DNA of 21,646 nt from Bacillota bacterium (GTDB lineage Bacteria; Bacillota; Desulfotomaculia; Desulfotomaculales; Desulfotomaculaceae): positions 1-21,646 of the forward strand of contig JAMCWI010000007.1 in assembly GCA_023481335.1 (NCBI GenBank), written 5' to 3'. The notes under the pieces were generated by a model. That model worked only from the letters and a program-made list of their open reading frames with translations, made no database searches and had not been told where the DNA came from. Every line of letters starts with the position of its first letter. Positions within the stretch are counted from its first letter, which is position 1. The translations under genes and the position numbers were made by a program. Positions 8,566 to 15,947 of this stretch are shown here, one piece after another.

Positions 8566-9468
8566 TTACATCACCTCAAGTTCTGCCAGTGCCACGAAGA
8601 CGTCTTCCATGGAGGGGGGAATTTCCTTTATGGATCGTACTGAAATGCCTTGTCTATGCAGGATAGCCCGGACGGACTCCGAAGCACGGACAGCATCTCT
8701 CACCACAGCGTGGTATTTGTGGCCGTAAAAATTGGTATCAAGGATCTCTGACAGAGGCTTGAAAAATTCCGGCTCCCGGGTGTCCGCTTTGATCTCCAAT
8801 ATTTTATAGGGAAAGTTTGCTTTCAATTGTTTCGGTGTCTCTACCGCCACCAGTTTGCCGTTGTTCATGAAACCTACTTTTTTACAAAGTTCCGCCTCAT
8901 CCATATAAGGGGTTGAAACCAGAATGGTCATGCCCTCCCCGTTCAATCGGTAAAGGATTTTCCAGAACTCCTTGCGGGACTCCGGATCCACCCCGAATGT
9001 GGGTTCATCCAGCACCAGCAAACCCGGTCGTGACACCAGGGCACAGGTGAGGGCCAGCTTTTGCTTCATACCGCCGGAAAGGTTATCCGCAAATCGCTCC
9101 TTGAATTGAATGAGGTTGGTTATTTGCAAAATTTCATCCGCCCTTTGCCTGATGGTTGCCCGGCTTAAACCATACATGGAACCGAAGAAATGAATATTTT
9201 CCATGACAGTCAAGTCTCCGTACAGGCTGAATTTTTGGGGCATGTAGCCGAAGGAACCCTTATGGGCGTCAGACTCCCGGGGTAGGGTCAACCGGTTGCT
9301 GCCGATGTCGGGGGTGATTAAACCGCAAATCATCCGTATTAACGTAGTTTTACCGGCCCCGTCGGGACCTACCAAACCAAAGATGTCACCGGCCTCAACC
9401 TGGAGGGAAACGTTGTCAACCGCCGTTACCGACCCAAAGGTTTTGCAAATGTTTTCCGTTTTGATCAT
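8566..9468 (-). CDS. ABC transporter ATP-binding protein (first NBD; YbhF N-half-like)
   Basis: A 300-residue nucleotide-binding subunit. Walker A is GPDGAGKTT (34-42), the signature is canonical LSGGMKQ (130-136), and Walker B is LLVLDEP (150-156) followed by D-loop FGVDP. The H-switch His is replaced by Pro: STPYMDEAE, P187, codon 8910-8908. The C-terminus has PPSMEDVFVAL, like its partner. It starts at ATG 9468 behind AGGTG and lies 12 bp after the membrane fusion gene. Two different NBD genes in tandem correspond to the fused two-NBD protein YbhF of E. coli. Substitution of this His is also seen in YbhF N-terminal halves as far as I recall, so it is probably functional asymmetry and not damage. 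Confidence 0.95.
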   Translation of the reverse strand: MIKTENICKTFGSVTAVDNVSLQVEAGDIFGLVGPDGAGKTTLIRMICGLITPDIGSNRLTLPRESDAHKGSFGYMPQKFSLYGDLTVMENIHFFGSMYGLSRATIRQRADEILQITNLIQFKERFADNLSGGMKQKLALTCALVSRPGLLVLDEPTFGVDPESRKEFWKILYRLNGEGMTILVSTPYMDEAELCKKVGFMNNGKLVAVETPKQLKANFPYKILEIKADTREPEFFKPLSEILDTNFYGHKYHAVVRDAVRASESVRAILHRQGISVRSIKEIPPSMEDVFVALAELEVM

Positions 9469-9480
9469 GTTAAATCACCT

Positions 9481-10455
9481 TTATTCAAAAACCACATCTG
9501 CGGGCATGCCCGGTTTTAATGTACCGCCCTCATTGTTGATCCGAATTTTGACGGCGTAAACAATATTGGTGCGTTCCTTTTTTGTTTGAATAGTCTTCGG
9601 GGTATATTCCCCCTGGGTGGCAATCTCCTCAATGACACCTTGATATTCCCGGGCGGTGCCGCTGACGGTAAAGGAAACCCTCTGGTTTAATTTTACCTTC
9701 GGCAAATCATCCGTGGGCACAAAAACCTTGATCCACATATTATTCAAGTCTGCCACCGTGGCAACGGAAGCACCTGCCTGGACAAATTCACCCGGTTCAC
9801 GGTTTTTCGATAAAACGGTGCCGTTGATAGGCGAGAAAATTTTGGTGTCCGCTAAAAGTGCTTCCGATGCCTTCAGAACGGCTTTGGAGCGTTCCACTTC
9901 CATGGTGGCCCCTTCAATAACATCCGGGCGGCCGCCGGCTTCCAATAAGCTTAGCTTGGCTTGGGCAGACTCCAACTGGTTTTGCTTTACGGTGAGATCC
10001 AAGGACAGTCTTTCCCACTGGTCTTGGGGAATGGCCCCTTCCTTGAATAATTGCTCTCCCCTTTGGGAGTCCGCCCTGGCCTTGTCATAACCGGCCCGGG
10101 CAATGTTGACCGCAGCGGATGCATCTTTTAACTCCTGCTGCCTGGCCCCGGAGGTTAAATCCTTTAGCTGGGTTTCCGCTTTCAGCACACCCAGGGCATC
10201 CCGCTCCTTCTGGGCCACCAGGTCATTGCGAATGAGCTGACCAATCAATTGACCTTCTTTCAATGTATCGCCGGGTTTTATCGAAAATTGGCCAAGGGTT
10301 CCAAAAACTTTGGCGCTCAGCTCCACACGGGTGGCCTCAATGGTACCGGAAGCTGTCAGCACCTTGTCATCATTTGCGCCGTATTGGTTGTAACCCCAGT
10401 AAGAACCTGCCAGCAGTAAACTCGCCAGCACAACCGCCAAAACCCATCTCTTCAT
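9481..10455 (-). CDS. HlyD/YbhG-type membrane fusion (periplasmic adaptor-like) protein
   Basis: A 324-residue membrane fusion protein, the first gene of the efflux operon. A hydrophobic anchor lies at residues 4-21 (WVLAVVLASLLLAG). A half lipoyl/biotinyl motif (about 35-75, including FSIKPGDTLKEGQLIGQL) is followed by a long helical hairpin (about 78-185) and the second half (FSPINGTVLSKNREPGEFV). A beta-barrel ends at PGMPADVVFE. ATG 10455 was chosen because GGAGGG lies 7 nt upstream; an ATG at 10470 would include that site. In a single-membrane Firmicute this adaptor would link the exporter to the outer face of the membrane or wall and not to an outer-membrane channel. It fits a drug or lipid-like exporter; the substrate is unknown. 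Confidence 0.93.
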   Translation of the reverse strand: MKRWVLAVVLASLLLAGSYWGYNQYGANDDKVLTASGTIEATRVELSAKVFGTLGQFSIKPGDTLKEGQLIGQLIRNDLVAQKERDALGVLKAETQLKDLTSGARQQELKDASAAVNIARAGYDKARADSQRGEQLFKEGAIPQDQWERLSLDLTVKQNQLESAQAKLSLLEAGGRPDVIEGATMEVERSKAVLKASEALLADTKIFSPINGTVLSKNREPGEFVQAGASVATVADLNNMWIKVFVPTDDLPKVKLNQRVSFTVSGTAREYQGVIEEIATQGEYTPKTIQTKKERTNIVYAVKIRINNEGGTLKPGMPADVVFE

Positions 10456-10498
10456 CACAAATCCCTCCATAGCAGCATTGACAGAGAATCATTGTTAA

Positions 10499-10535
10499 AT
10501 TATAGGTAAACTAATGATACTATTTTCGTTTACCT
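10499..10535 (-). promoter_or_regulatory. Promoter -10 and candidate TetR operator of the efflux operon
   Basis: On the minus strand a perfect TATAAT lies at 10504-10499, about 44 nt upstream of the membrane fusion ATG. Next to it is a perfect inverted repeat, AGGTAAAC at 10504-10511 and GTTTACCT at 10528-10535, with a 16-bp spacer. The repeat covers the -35 and spacer region, where no good -35 hexamer is visible. A repressor bound there would block RNA polymerase. The terminal tetR gene of the same operon is the obvious candidate. TAATGATAC also occurs twice, at 10512-10520 and 10540-10548. Confidence 0.6.
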
Positions 10536-10673
10536 GGTTTAATGATACCACCGGCTGGCATTAACAGCAAGTTCTTTATTTGCACAAAACCTCCACTTTC
10601 AAAAGAAAATGTGCTTTCCAATATTGAATGAATGGTTGATAATAAAGACATACCCAAGAAATGAGGTGTGGCC

Positions 10674-12398
10674 ATGGGGTTGATTTATACCGGAGCAAAA
10701 TGCCGTGACTGTTACCGCTGTGTGAGGATTTGTCATTTAAAAGCCATCAGGATAAATTCTGCCGGGGCCAAAGGCAAACTGCATGCCCAGGTGATCGACG
10801 AACTGTGCGTACACTGCGGCCAGTGTATTTTGGCCTGTCCCCAAAAGGCCAAGCGGCCTGTGTCTGATTTAAAACAGGTGCAGCAGTTGATTGCCGAGGG
10901 AACCCCGGTGGTGGCCGTGGTGGCAGCCTCCTTCATCAGCGCGCTGCCCTTGAAAAACCCGGATTTAGTACCAACCCTGCTGCAGGAACTGGGCTTTGCG
11001 GAAGTTCAGGAAACTTCCATCGGAGCGGGTATGGTGACCAAAAAATATTTAGAGCTGGGATTTGACAAGCCCATGCTCGTCAGTTACTGCCCGGTGGTGG
11101 TCAATCTCATTGAACGGCATTACCCCGAGCTAATCCCCATGCTGGCCCCTGTTGTCTCACCCATGGTGGCCCATGGCCGGGTTATTAAATCCATCAACCC
11201 CTATGCCAAAGTGGTCTACATCGGTCCCTGCGCGGCCAAACGGGATGAGGCCCAACTGCTGGGATTGCATGACACTGTTGATTATTTCCTTGGCTTTAAT
11301 GAACTCTGGAACTGGGTACAAAGCAAGGAAATTGACCTGGATAACATCTCTCCTTCCGGCTTTCATAATTTTATTCCCTGCCACAACCGGATTTACCCGG
11401 TGGAGGGCGGTATGATCTGGACCGTGGCGGAAGAATTGAGGGAGGCGGGCGAAAGCTTTATTACCATGTCCGGGCTGGACAACTGTATCGATTTTATCAA
11501 GCATTTATCCAACAATGAAATCAATAACCCGCCCAAGTTGATGGAACTTTGGGCCTGCAAGGGCGGCTGCATCAACGGCCCGCTCTCCCTTTGCCTGAAA
11601 GAAAGTCTGTACATGCGCCAGCGCAAACTGCTGGAGTATTATAATTCATCCGGTGAATGCGCCTTTGAAATTGATGAATATAAGCTGCCGGAAATCCCAC
11701 TTTCCCGGGATTTTATTAATCGGAAGGTAACCCAGCCGATTCCAAGCGAAGCAGAAATTAAAGCCATCCTGGCCCGAACCGGCAAGCATACCCCGGCCCA
11801 GGAATTCAACTGCGGCAATTGCGGCTATAACTCCTGCCGGGATAAGGCGGTGGCGGTTTTCCGAGGCAAAGCCGAGGTGGAAATGTGCATACCCTATATG
11901 AGAAAACGGGCGGAATCCATGTCCAACCTGGTGATGTCAGCCATGCCCAACGCCATTGTGGTGGTGGGCAAAAATCTCGACATTCTGGAAATCAACGCCG
12001 CCGCAGAAAAACTGTTTCAATGCTCTGCCTCGGAATTGGTGGGCCAAAGGATTGTGGCCCTGATGCCCGTCACCAATTTTTTAAGGGTTATTCAAAGCGG
12101 GGAAATGATGAATACCACAGGCACCTACCCGGAACTGGGCATCATCACCAGGGAGATTATCTTCCCTGTCAAGGGGACGGATGCCGTGGTGGGGATCTTT
12201 GTGGACATTACCTCAGAAAATCGGCAGAAGGACCAGTATGACCTCCTTAAGAGCCAGACCATTCAGCAGGCCCAGGAAGTGATTGAAAAACAAATGATGG
12301 TGGCCCAGGAAATTGCCGGGCTGCTGGGAGAGGCCACCGCAGAAACCAAGGTTCAATTGGGTAAGCTGGTTAAATTGATGCGGCAGGAAACCCTTTAG
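10674..12398 (+). CDS. [FeFe]-hydrogenase-like sensor with ferredoxin, H-cluster, Fe-S and PAS domains
   Basis: A 574-residue cytosolic protein that resembles group C/D putative sensory [FeFe] hydrogenases (HydS/HfsB type). Two 4Fe-4S motifs come first: C10, C13, C16, C20 and C45, C48, C51, C55. The hydrogenase large-subunit domain (about 75-330) keeps four candidate H-cluster cysteines: C139 in VSYCPVVV, C186 in IGPCAAKRDE, and C295 and C299 in ACKGGCING. The usual proton-transfer Cys before C139 is Tyr138, and the Met of the MPC motif is Gly184. A third Fe-S motif (C380, C383, C388, C405) precedes a PAS domain (about 413-520) and a short helical tail. ATG 10674 follows GAGG at about 7 nt. 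It forms a two-gene unit with the phosphatase 15 bp downstream. Likely a redox or H2 sensor, not a bulk catalytic enzyme. Confidence 0.88.
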   Translation: MGLIYTGAKCRDCYRCVRICHLKAIRINSAGAKGKLHAQVIDELCVHCGQCILACPQKAKRPVSDLKQVQQLIAEGTPVVAVVAASFISALPLKNPDLVPTLLQELGFAEVQETSIGAGMVTKKYLELGFDKPMLVSYCPVVVNLIERHYPELIPMLAPVVSPMVAHGRVIKSINPYAKVVYIGPCAAKRDEAQLLGLHDTVDYFLGFNELWNWVQSKEIDLDNISPSGFHNFIPCHNRIYPVEGGMIWTVAEELREAGESFITMSGLDNCIDFIKHLSNNEINNPPKLMELWACKGGCINGPLSLCLKESLYMRQRKLLEYYNSSGECAFEIDEYKLPEIPLSRDFINRKVTQPIPSEAEIKAILARTGKHTPAQEFNCGNCGYNSCRDKAVAVFRGKAEVEMCIPYMRKRAESMSNLVMSAMPNAIVVVGKNLDILEINAAAEKLFQCSASELVGQRIVALMPVTNFLRVIQSGEMMNTTGTYPELGIITREIIFPVKGTDAVVGIFVDITSENRQKDQYDLLKSQTIQQAQEVIEKQMMVAQEIAGLLGEATAETKVQLGKLVKLMRQETL

Positions 12399-12413
12399 AG
12401 AGGAGTGCCGCCG

Positions 12414-13565
12414 ATGAAAATTCGTTCAGACATTGGAGTGGCCCAACTTAAAAAGCACGGGGAAGAATTGTGCGGCGACAGTGTGGAAATTGTACGCACC
12501 GGCCAGGCGGATTTAGTGGTGGTATCCGACGGCTTGGGCAGCGGCGTTAAGGCCAACATCCTCTCCCGCTTAACCACAAAAACCGCTGCCACCATGCTGC
12601 GTCAGGGCGGCCACATCGAAGAAGTTATCGACACCGTGGCAAAGACTCTCCCCATGGATAAAGTCATTAATGCCGCCTACAGCACCTTTTCCATTTTACA
12701 AATTAAAAATACCGGCCAACTTTACCTAGTGGAGTATGATAACCCGGGGGCCTTTATCGGCAACCGAAACAAATTGTTTACACCCCGGCGTGTGGAGCGA
12801 ATTATCGCCGGTAAAAAAATCACCGAATATGAACTTGAGGTGGATGACCAGGACTGGCTGGTGTTAACCTCGGACGGCGTATTAAACGCCGGCACCAACG
12901 GTCGTATGAATGTAGGCTGGGGCTGGAAAAGAATCGGCAGTTTTATCGAGGATTCCTATGCCGAGGACCGGTGTGCCCAGGACTGGGCCGAGGAGATTGC
13001 CGGCCTTTGCAATACCCTCTACGGGGAAAAACCGGGTGATGATGTGACGGTGGTGGTAGTAAAGGTACGTCAGCCGGTGCATGTTTCCATGCTGATCGGA
13101 CCTCCCCAAAGGAAAGAAGACGACCGCCTGGTGGTACGCAAGCTCATGGAAGCCCCTGGGGCCAAGGTGGTCTGCGGCGGTACAACCGGGGAAATCGTGG
13201 GCCGGGTGCTGGGGCGCAAAGTCTTTATCGATCTAACATCTGTGGCCGAAGGCGTTCCCCCTGTGGGCATGCTGCCGGGGGTTGATCTGATTACCGAGGG
13301 GGCGGTCACCCTGGTGCAAACCCTGGAGCATATCAAGGGCAATACCCATCTAAAGGAATTAAAAACCCGTAAAGACGGGGCCAGCCGTTTGGCTGCCTTG
13401 CTGAAACGGGCAGACAGCATCCACATGATGGTGGGTATGGCCAAAAACGAAGCCCTGGATTGCAATGATGTGCCTGCCATTTACGCCTATAAGCACCACG
13501 TCATTCGAGATTTGATGAATACCCTGCGGAGCCAGGGAAAAGACATTACAGAGGAATATTTTTAA
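12414..13565 (+). CDS. SpoIIE/PP2C-family serine phosphatase with an unassigned C-terminal domain
   Basis: A 383-residue protein. Residues 1-220 form a SpoIIE-type PP2C domain with the metal-binding acidic motifs: D22, VVVSDGLGSG (D39), LTSDG (D154) and GDDVTVV (G208-D210). Such enzymes dephosphorylate Ser/Thr on partners such as anti-anti-sigma factors. Residues about 225-383 are a separate domain that I cannot name, with VVCGGTTGEIVGRVLGR and GVDLITEGAVTLVQTLE. ATG 12414 follows GAGAGGAG; a GTG at 12405 would overlap that site. The 15-bp gap from the hydrogenase-like sensor implies co-expression, so the phosphatase is probably its output. It is not SpoIIE itself: there are no membrane segments. 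No kinase or STAS partner is nearby. Confidence 0.9.
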   Translation: MKIRSDIGVAQLKKHGEELCGDSVEIVRTGQADLVVVSDGLGSGVKANILSRLTTKTAATMLRQGGHIEEVIDTVAKTLPMDKVINAAYSTFSILQIKNTGQLYLVEYDNPGAFIGNRNKLFTPRRVERIIAGKKITEYELEVDDQDWLVLTSDGVLNAGTNGRMNVGWGWKRIGSFIEDSYAEDRCAQDWAEEIAGLCNTLYGEKPGDDVTVVVVKVRQPVHVSMLIGPPQRKEDDRLVVRKLMEAPGAKVVCGGTTGEIVGRVLGRKVFIDLTSVAEGVPPVGMLPGVDLITEGAVTLVQTLEHIKGNTHLKELKTRKDGASRLAALLKRADSIHMMVGMAKNEALDCNDVPAIYAYKHHVIRDLMNTLRSQGKDITEEYF

Positions 13566-13594
13566 AACCAGGTGGCCGAACACCTGGTTTTTTT
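13564..13594 (+). terminator. Rho-independent terminator after the sensor-phosphatase pair
   Basis: AACCAGGTG (13566-13574) pairs perfectly with CACCTGGTT (13581-13589) around loop GCCGAA, and seven T's follow at 13588-13594. It begins at the phosphatase stop codon and closes the two-gene unit. Confidence 0.93.
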
Positions 13595-13725
13595 ATTCAC
13601 CTCTCATCCTCCTAACCACTGAATATATCTGGAGACGTCTCTCCTATATGCTTTATATTCTTGGCATTATACATACTTGAGTTGGATTTTGAGCATATTT
13701 TTAAAAGTGGAAAGGAGGTGACACT

Positions 13726-14094
13726 ATGGGAAAAACTACAACCGCTCTTGCGGTTAAATTTGTTATGACATTTGCAGCCGCTTGGATCGCTGTCTCCCTA
13801 ATTGCCGGTAACGAATGGACATGGGCCCTGTGGGTTGGTATCCTAGGTACAATCATAAACTACGTTATCGGAGATCGCTTTTTTCTGCCAAACTACGGGA
13901 ATATGGTTGCCTCAGTTGCGGGCGGCATCCTAGGAGCGGGTTTGCTCTTCATGCTGGACATGTTGTCGGCGGATTTAAGCTTGAATGCCACCTGGCAGCC
14001 CACCTTCTTCTTGCTGGTAGCCGTGGGCGAATATTTCTTCCATCGGTACCTTATTGGTGCTGGCATCGTAGAGGCCAGCAAAGAAAAGGCCTAG
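13726..14094 (+). CDS. DUF2512 (YndM-like) four-helix membrane protein
   Basis: A 122-residue integral membrane protein with four predicted hydrophobic helices: about 8-27, 31-48, 59-80 and 90-108. The segment NYVIGDRFFLPNYGN matches the conserved loop of the DUF2512/YndM family found in spore-forming Firmicutes; the biochemical role is unknown. A strong AAGGAGGTG site precedes ATG 13726. The gene stands alone, after the strong terminator at 13564-13594 and a 131-bp leader. In that leader CATACTT (13671-13677), with GCTTTA about 16 bp upstream, could be a forespore sigma-type promoter, but the match is too loose to call. Confidence 0.82.
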   Translation: MGKTTTALAVKFVMTFAAAWIAVSLIAGNEWTWALWVGILGTIINYVIGDRFFLPNYGNMVASVAGGILGAGLLFMLDMLSADLSLNATWQPTFFLLVAVGEYFFHRYLIGAGIVEASKEKA

Positions 14095-14333
14095 TTCTGC
14101 TAATAGATTTATCAAAAAATAAAGAAAGAGATACGTAACTTGAAACGCCCAAATGATGCTGCCCAGAATCAAACCTGGCCGACCAAACCACCAATAAAAT
14201 AGCCAACACCTACCAGCAGGGAACCGCTATGGGAATGATGCAGTAAATATTTATCCCCACAGGGTGGTTTAAAGCCACCCTGTCTGTAATAGCAAATAAT
14301 CCTGCTTGGTTGGCTGCCAGGTGGTTAAAGGCA
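14095..14333. other. Gene-poor stretch with a hairpin and a possible decayed small membrane gene
   Basis: No intact gene was found. A perfect 9-bp inverted repeat, ACAGGGTGG at 14259-14267 and CCACCCTGT at 14275-14283, has no T-run on either strand, so it is not a typical terminator. On the minus strand, from a CTG at 14243, the reading frame gives HHSHSGSLLVGVGYFIGG and hits TGA at 14171-14169. The next frame continues with a hydrophobic ILGSIIWAFQVTYLFLYF. This could be a frameshifted two-helix peptide or chance. Confidence 0.25.
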
Positions 14334-14365
14334 TAAAAAAAGTCACCTTTTTTCAGGTGACTTTT
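14334..14365 (-). terminator. Rho-independent terminator of the FAD protein gene
   Basis: Read on the minus strand, AAAAGTCACCT (14365-14355) pairs with AGGTGACTTTT (14348-14338), an 11-bp stem with a 6-nt loop, and a run of T's follows (A's at 14335-14341 on plus). It begins 6 nt beyond the stop codon of the FAD protein. Confidence 0.92.
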
Positions 14366-14370
14366 CATCG

Positions 14371-15804
14371 TTATGCCAACTTTTCAACGATATCTCTTGC
14401 AATGCGAACTCCACAGGCCCCGGCTTGGGCCAGGCCACGGGTGATGCCCGCACCGTCGCCACCGGAATATAACCCTTGTATTTCGGTTTCAAACCGATCA
14501 TTCAACTGCGGGCGGGAGGAGTAGAACTTTGCCTCCACACCATAGAGCAGGGTGTGTTCGGACGCAATACCGGGGGTTACACTATCAAGGGCCTGAATCA
14601 TTTCAACAATACTTTTCATCGTATTGTAGGGCAGCACCAGACCCAAGTTGCCCGGCACAGCTTCCTTTAAGGTGGGTTCCACAAATCCTTCTTTGACTCT
14701 CTTATCCGTTGACCGGCGCCCCTTTAAAATATCTCCAAACCTCTGGATCAATACACTGCCGTTGGATAAATCGTTGGCCAGCCTGGAGATGGATTTGGCA
14801 TACTCAATGGGCTTGTCAAAGGGGTAGGAAAACTTATGAGATACCAGCAGGGCAAAGTTGGTATTGTTGCTGCCCAGGCTTTTGTCCTTAAAAGCATGGC
14901 CGTTGGCCAGCATGACACCGCTGTGGTTCTCGATTACCACGTGTCCGGAGGGATTGCTGCAGAAGGTTCTCACGGTGGTGCCGGTGGAGGAGCGGTAAAT
15001 AAACTTCCCTTCATAGAGGTTTTCATTAATCTCTTCCATGATGGTATCCAACGTCTCCACCCGGACCCCGATATCCACCTGGTTGCTGGTCATTTCTAAT
15101 AGGTGTTTCTTTAAAACACCGGTCAACCATTCGGAACCGTCCCGGCCAGGCACCATAACAACCCGGTTGGCATAAAATTCCTCTTTCGTTTTTGTGATAA
15201 TCCCTTTAATATATTTACTAACATCTTTGTTCTCCACGATAATGTCTTCCACTTCGGTTTCAAATTTCATATCGATATATTTCTTAAGATACTCGAAGAT
15301 GCTTTTTAATATTTCCAGGTTTTGCTCAGTTCCCAAGTGCCTTATTTCGGCCCGCAGCAACTTCAGGCCCACACTTAGGCCCCGTTTTTCAATATCCTTT
15401 ACGGCGGGTGTAGAAGGATCGGAAACCACCGTTGTGGCACCATGGTTTAAATTAATTTGATCTACATATTTAATTAAATCTAAAACCTCCGAGGGGGGTA
15501 AATAATCCGTCATCCAGCCGCCGAATTCGGTGGTGATGTTAAATTTCCCATCAGAATAGGCCCCCGCTCCCCCAAACCCGTTGGTGACGGAACAGGCAGG
15601 CATACAACCCGCAATTTCCTTCTTAACCGTTGGCGGCGGGCACTTCGTAAGCTTTTTTTGTAATATAGGACAATGGCGCTTGTAAATGTCACGCCCTTTA
15701 TCTATTAACAACACCTTCAAATGGGGAGCCTTTAAAGCCAATTCATAACAAGTAAAAATACCAGCAGGGCCGGCACCAACCACAATTACATCATAATTTT
15801 TCAA
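14371..15804 (-). CDS. NAD(P)/FAD-dependent oxidoreductase (COG2509-type)
   Basis: A 477-residue cytosolic flavoprotein. The N-terminal Rossmann motif is VIVVGAGPAGIFTCYELA and binds the ADP part of FAD; VLLIDKG is the acidic end of strand 2. CPACSVTNGFGGAG-like Cys-containing sequence near residues 70-85 (MPACSVTNGFGGAGAYSDG) is typical of the COG2509 uncharacterised dehydrogenase family. Near the C-terminus GLYSGGDGAGITRGLAQAG is the second FAD-binding motif. The start is TTG 15804, 8 nt after GGGAG; GTG 15813 overlaps that site. It is flanked by its own terminator and lies apart from neighbours, so it is probably monocistronic. The substrate is unknown. Confidence 0.9.
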   Translation of the reverse strand: MKNYDVIVVGAGPAGIFTCYELALKAPHLKVLLIDKGRDIYKRHCPILQKKLTKCPPPTVKKEIAGCMPACSVTNGFGGAGAYSDGKFNITTEFGGWMTDYLPPSEVLDLIKYVDQINLNHGATTVVSDPSTPAVKDIEKRGLSVGLKLLRAEIRHLGTEQNLEILKSIFEYLKKYIDMKFETEVEDIIVENKDVSKYIKGIITKTKEEFYANRVVMVPGRDGSEWLTGVLKKHLLEMTSNQVDIGVRVETLDTIMEEINENLYEGKFIYRSSTGTTVRTFCSNPSGHVVIENHSGVMLANGHAFKDKSLGSNNTNFALLVSHKFSYPFDKPIEYAKSISRLANDLSNGSVLIQRFGDILKGRRSTDKRVKEGFVEPTLKEAVPGNLGLVLPYNTMKSIVEMIQALDSVTPGIASEHTLLYGVEAKFYSSRPQLNDRFETEIQGLYSGGDGAGITRGLAQAGACGVRIARDIVEKLA

Positions 15805-15898
15805 TGGTATCACTCCCTACTATTCAGAAAATCATTTAAGCAAACATATTAATTGTGAACCATTTTACTTAGAATTTCAATATCTAAATGAAGCCAAA

Positions 15899-15930
15899 AC
15901 AAAAAAATGCAGGAGAATTCCTCCTGCATT
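15899..15930 (-). terminator. Rho-independent terminator of the zinc-ribbon gene
   Basis: On the minus strand AATGCAGGAG (15930-15921) pairs with CTCCTGCATT (15915-15906), a perfect 10-bp stem with a 5-nt loop. A T-run follows (A's at 15897-15907 on plus). It lies 18 bp past the stop codon of the Cys-rich protein. Confidence 0.92.
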
Positions 15931-15947
15931 AGCTGTTTCCAGCATTC

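Noticed and set aside
14259..14283. 9-bp hairpin considered as a terminator of the YndM-like gene
   Set aside because: No T-run follows on either strand, and it is 165 bp past the stop codon. It is listed only as part of the gene-poor stretch.
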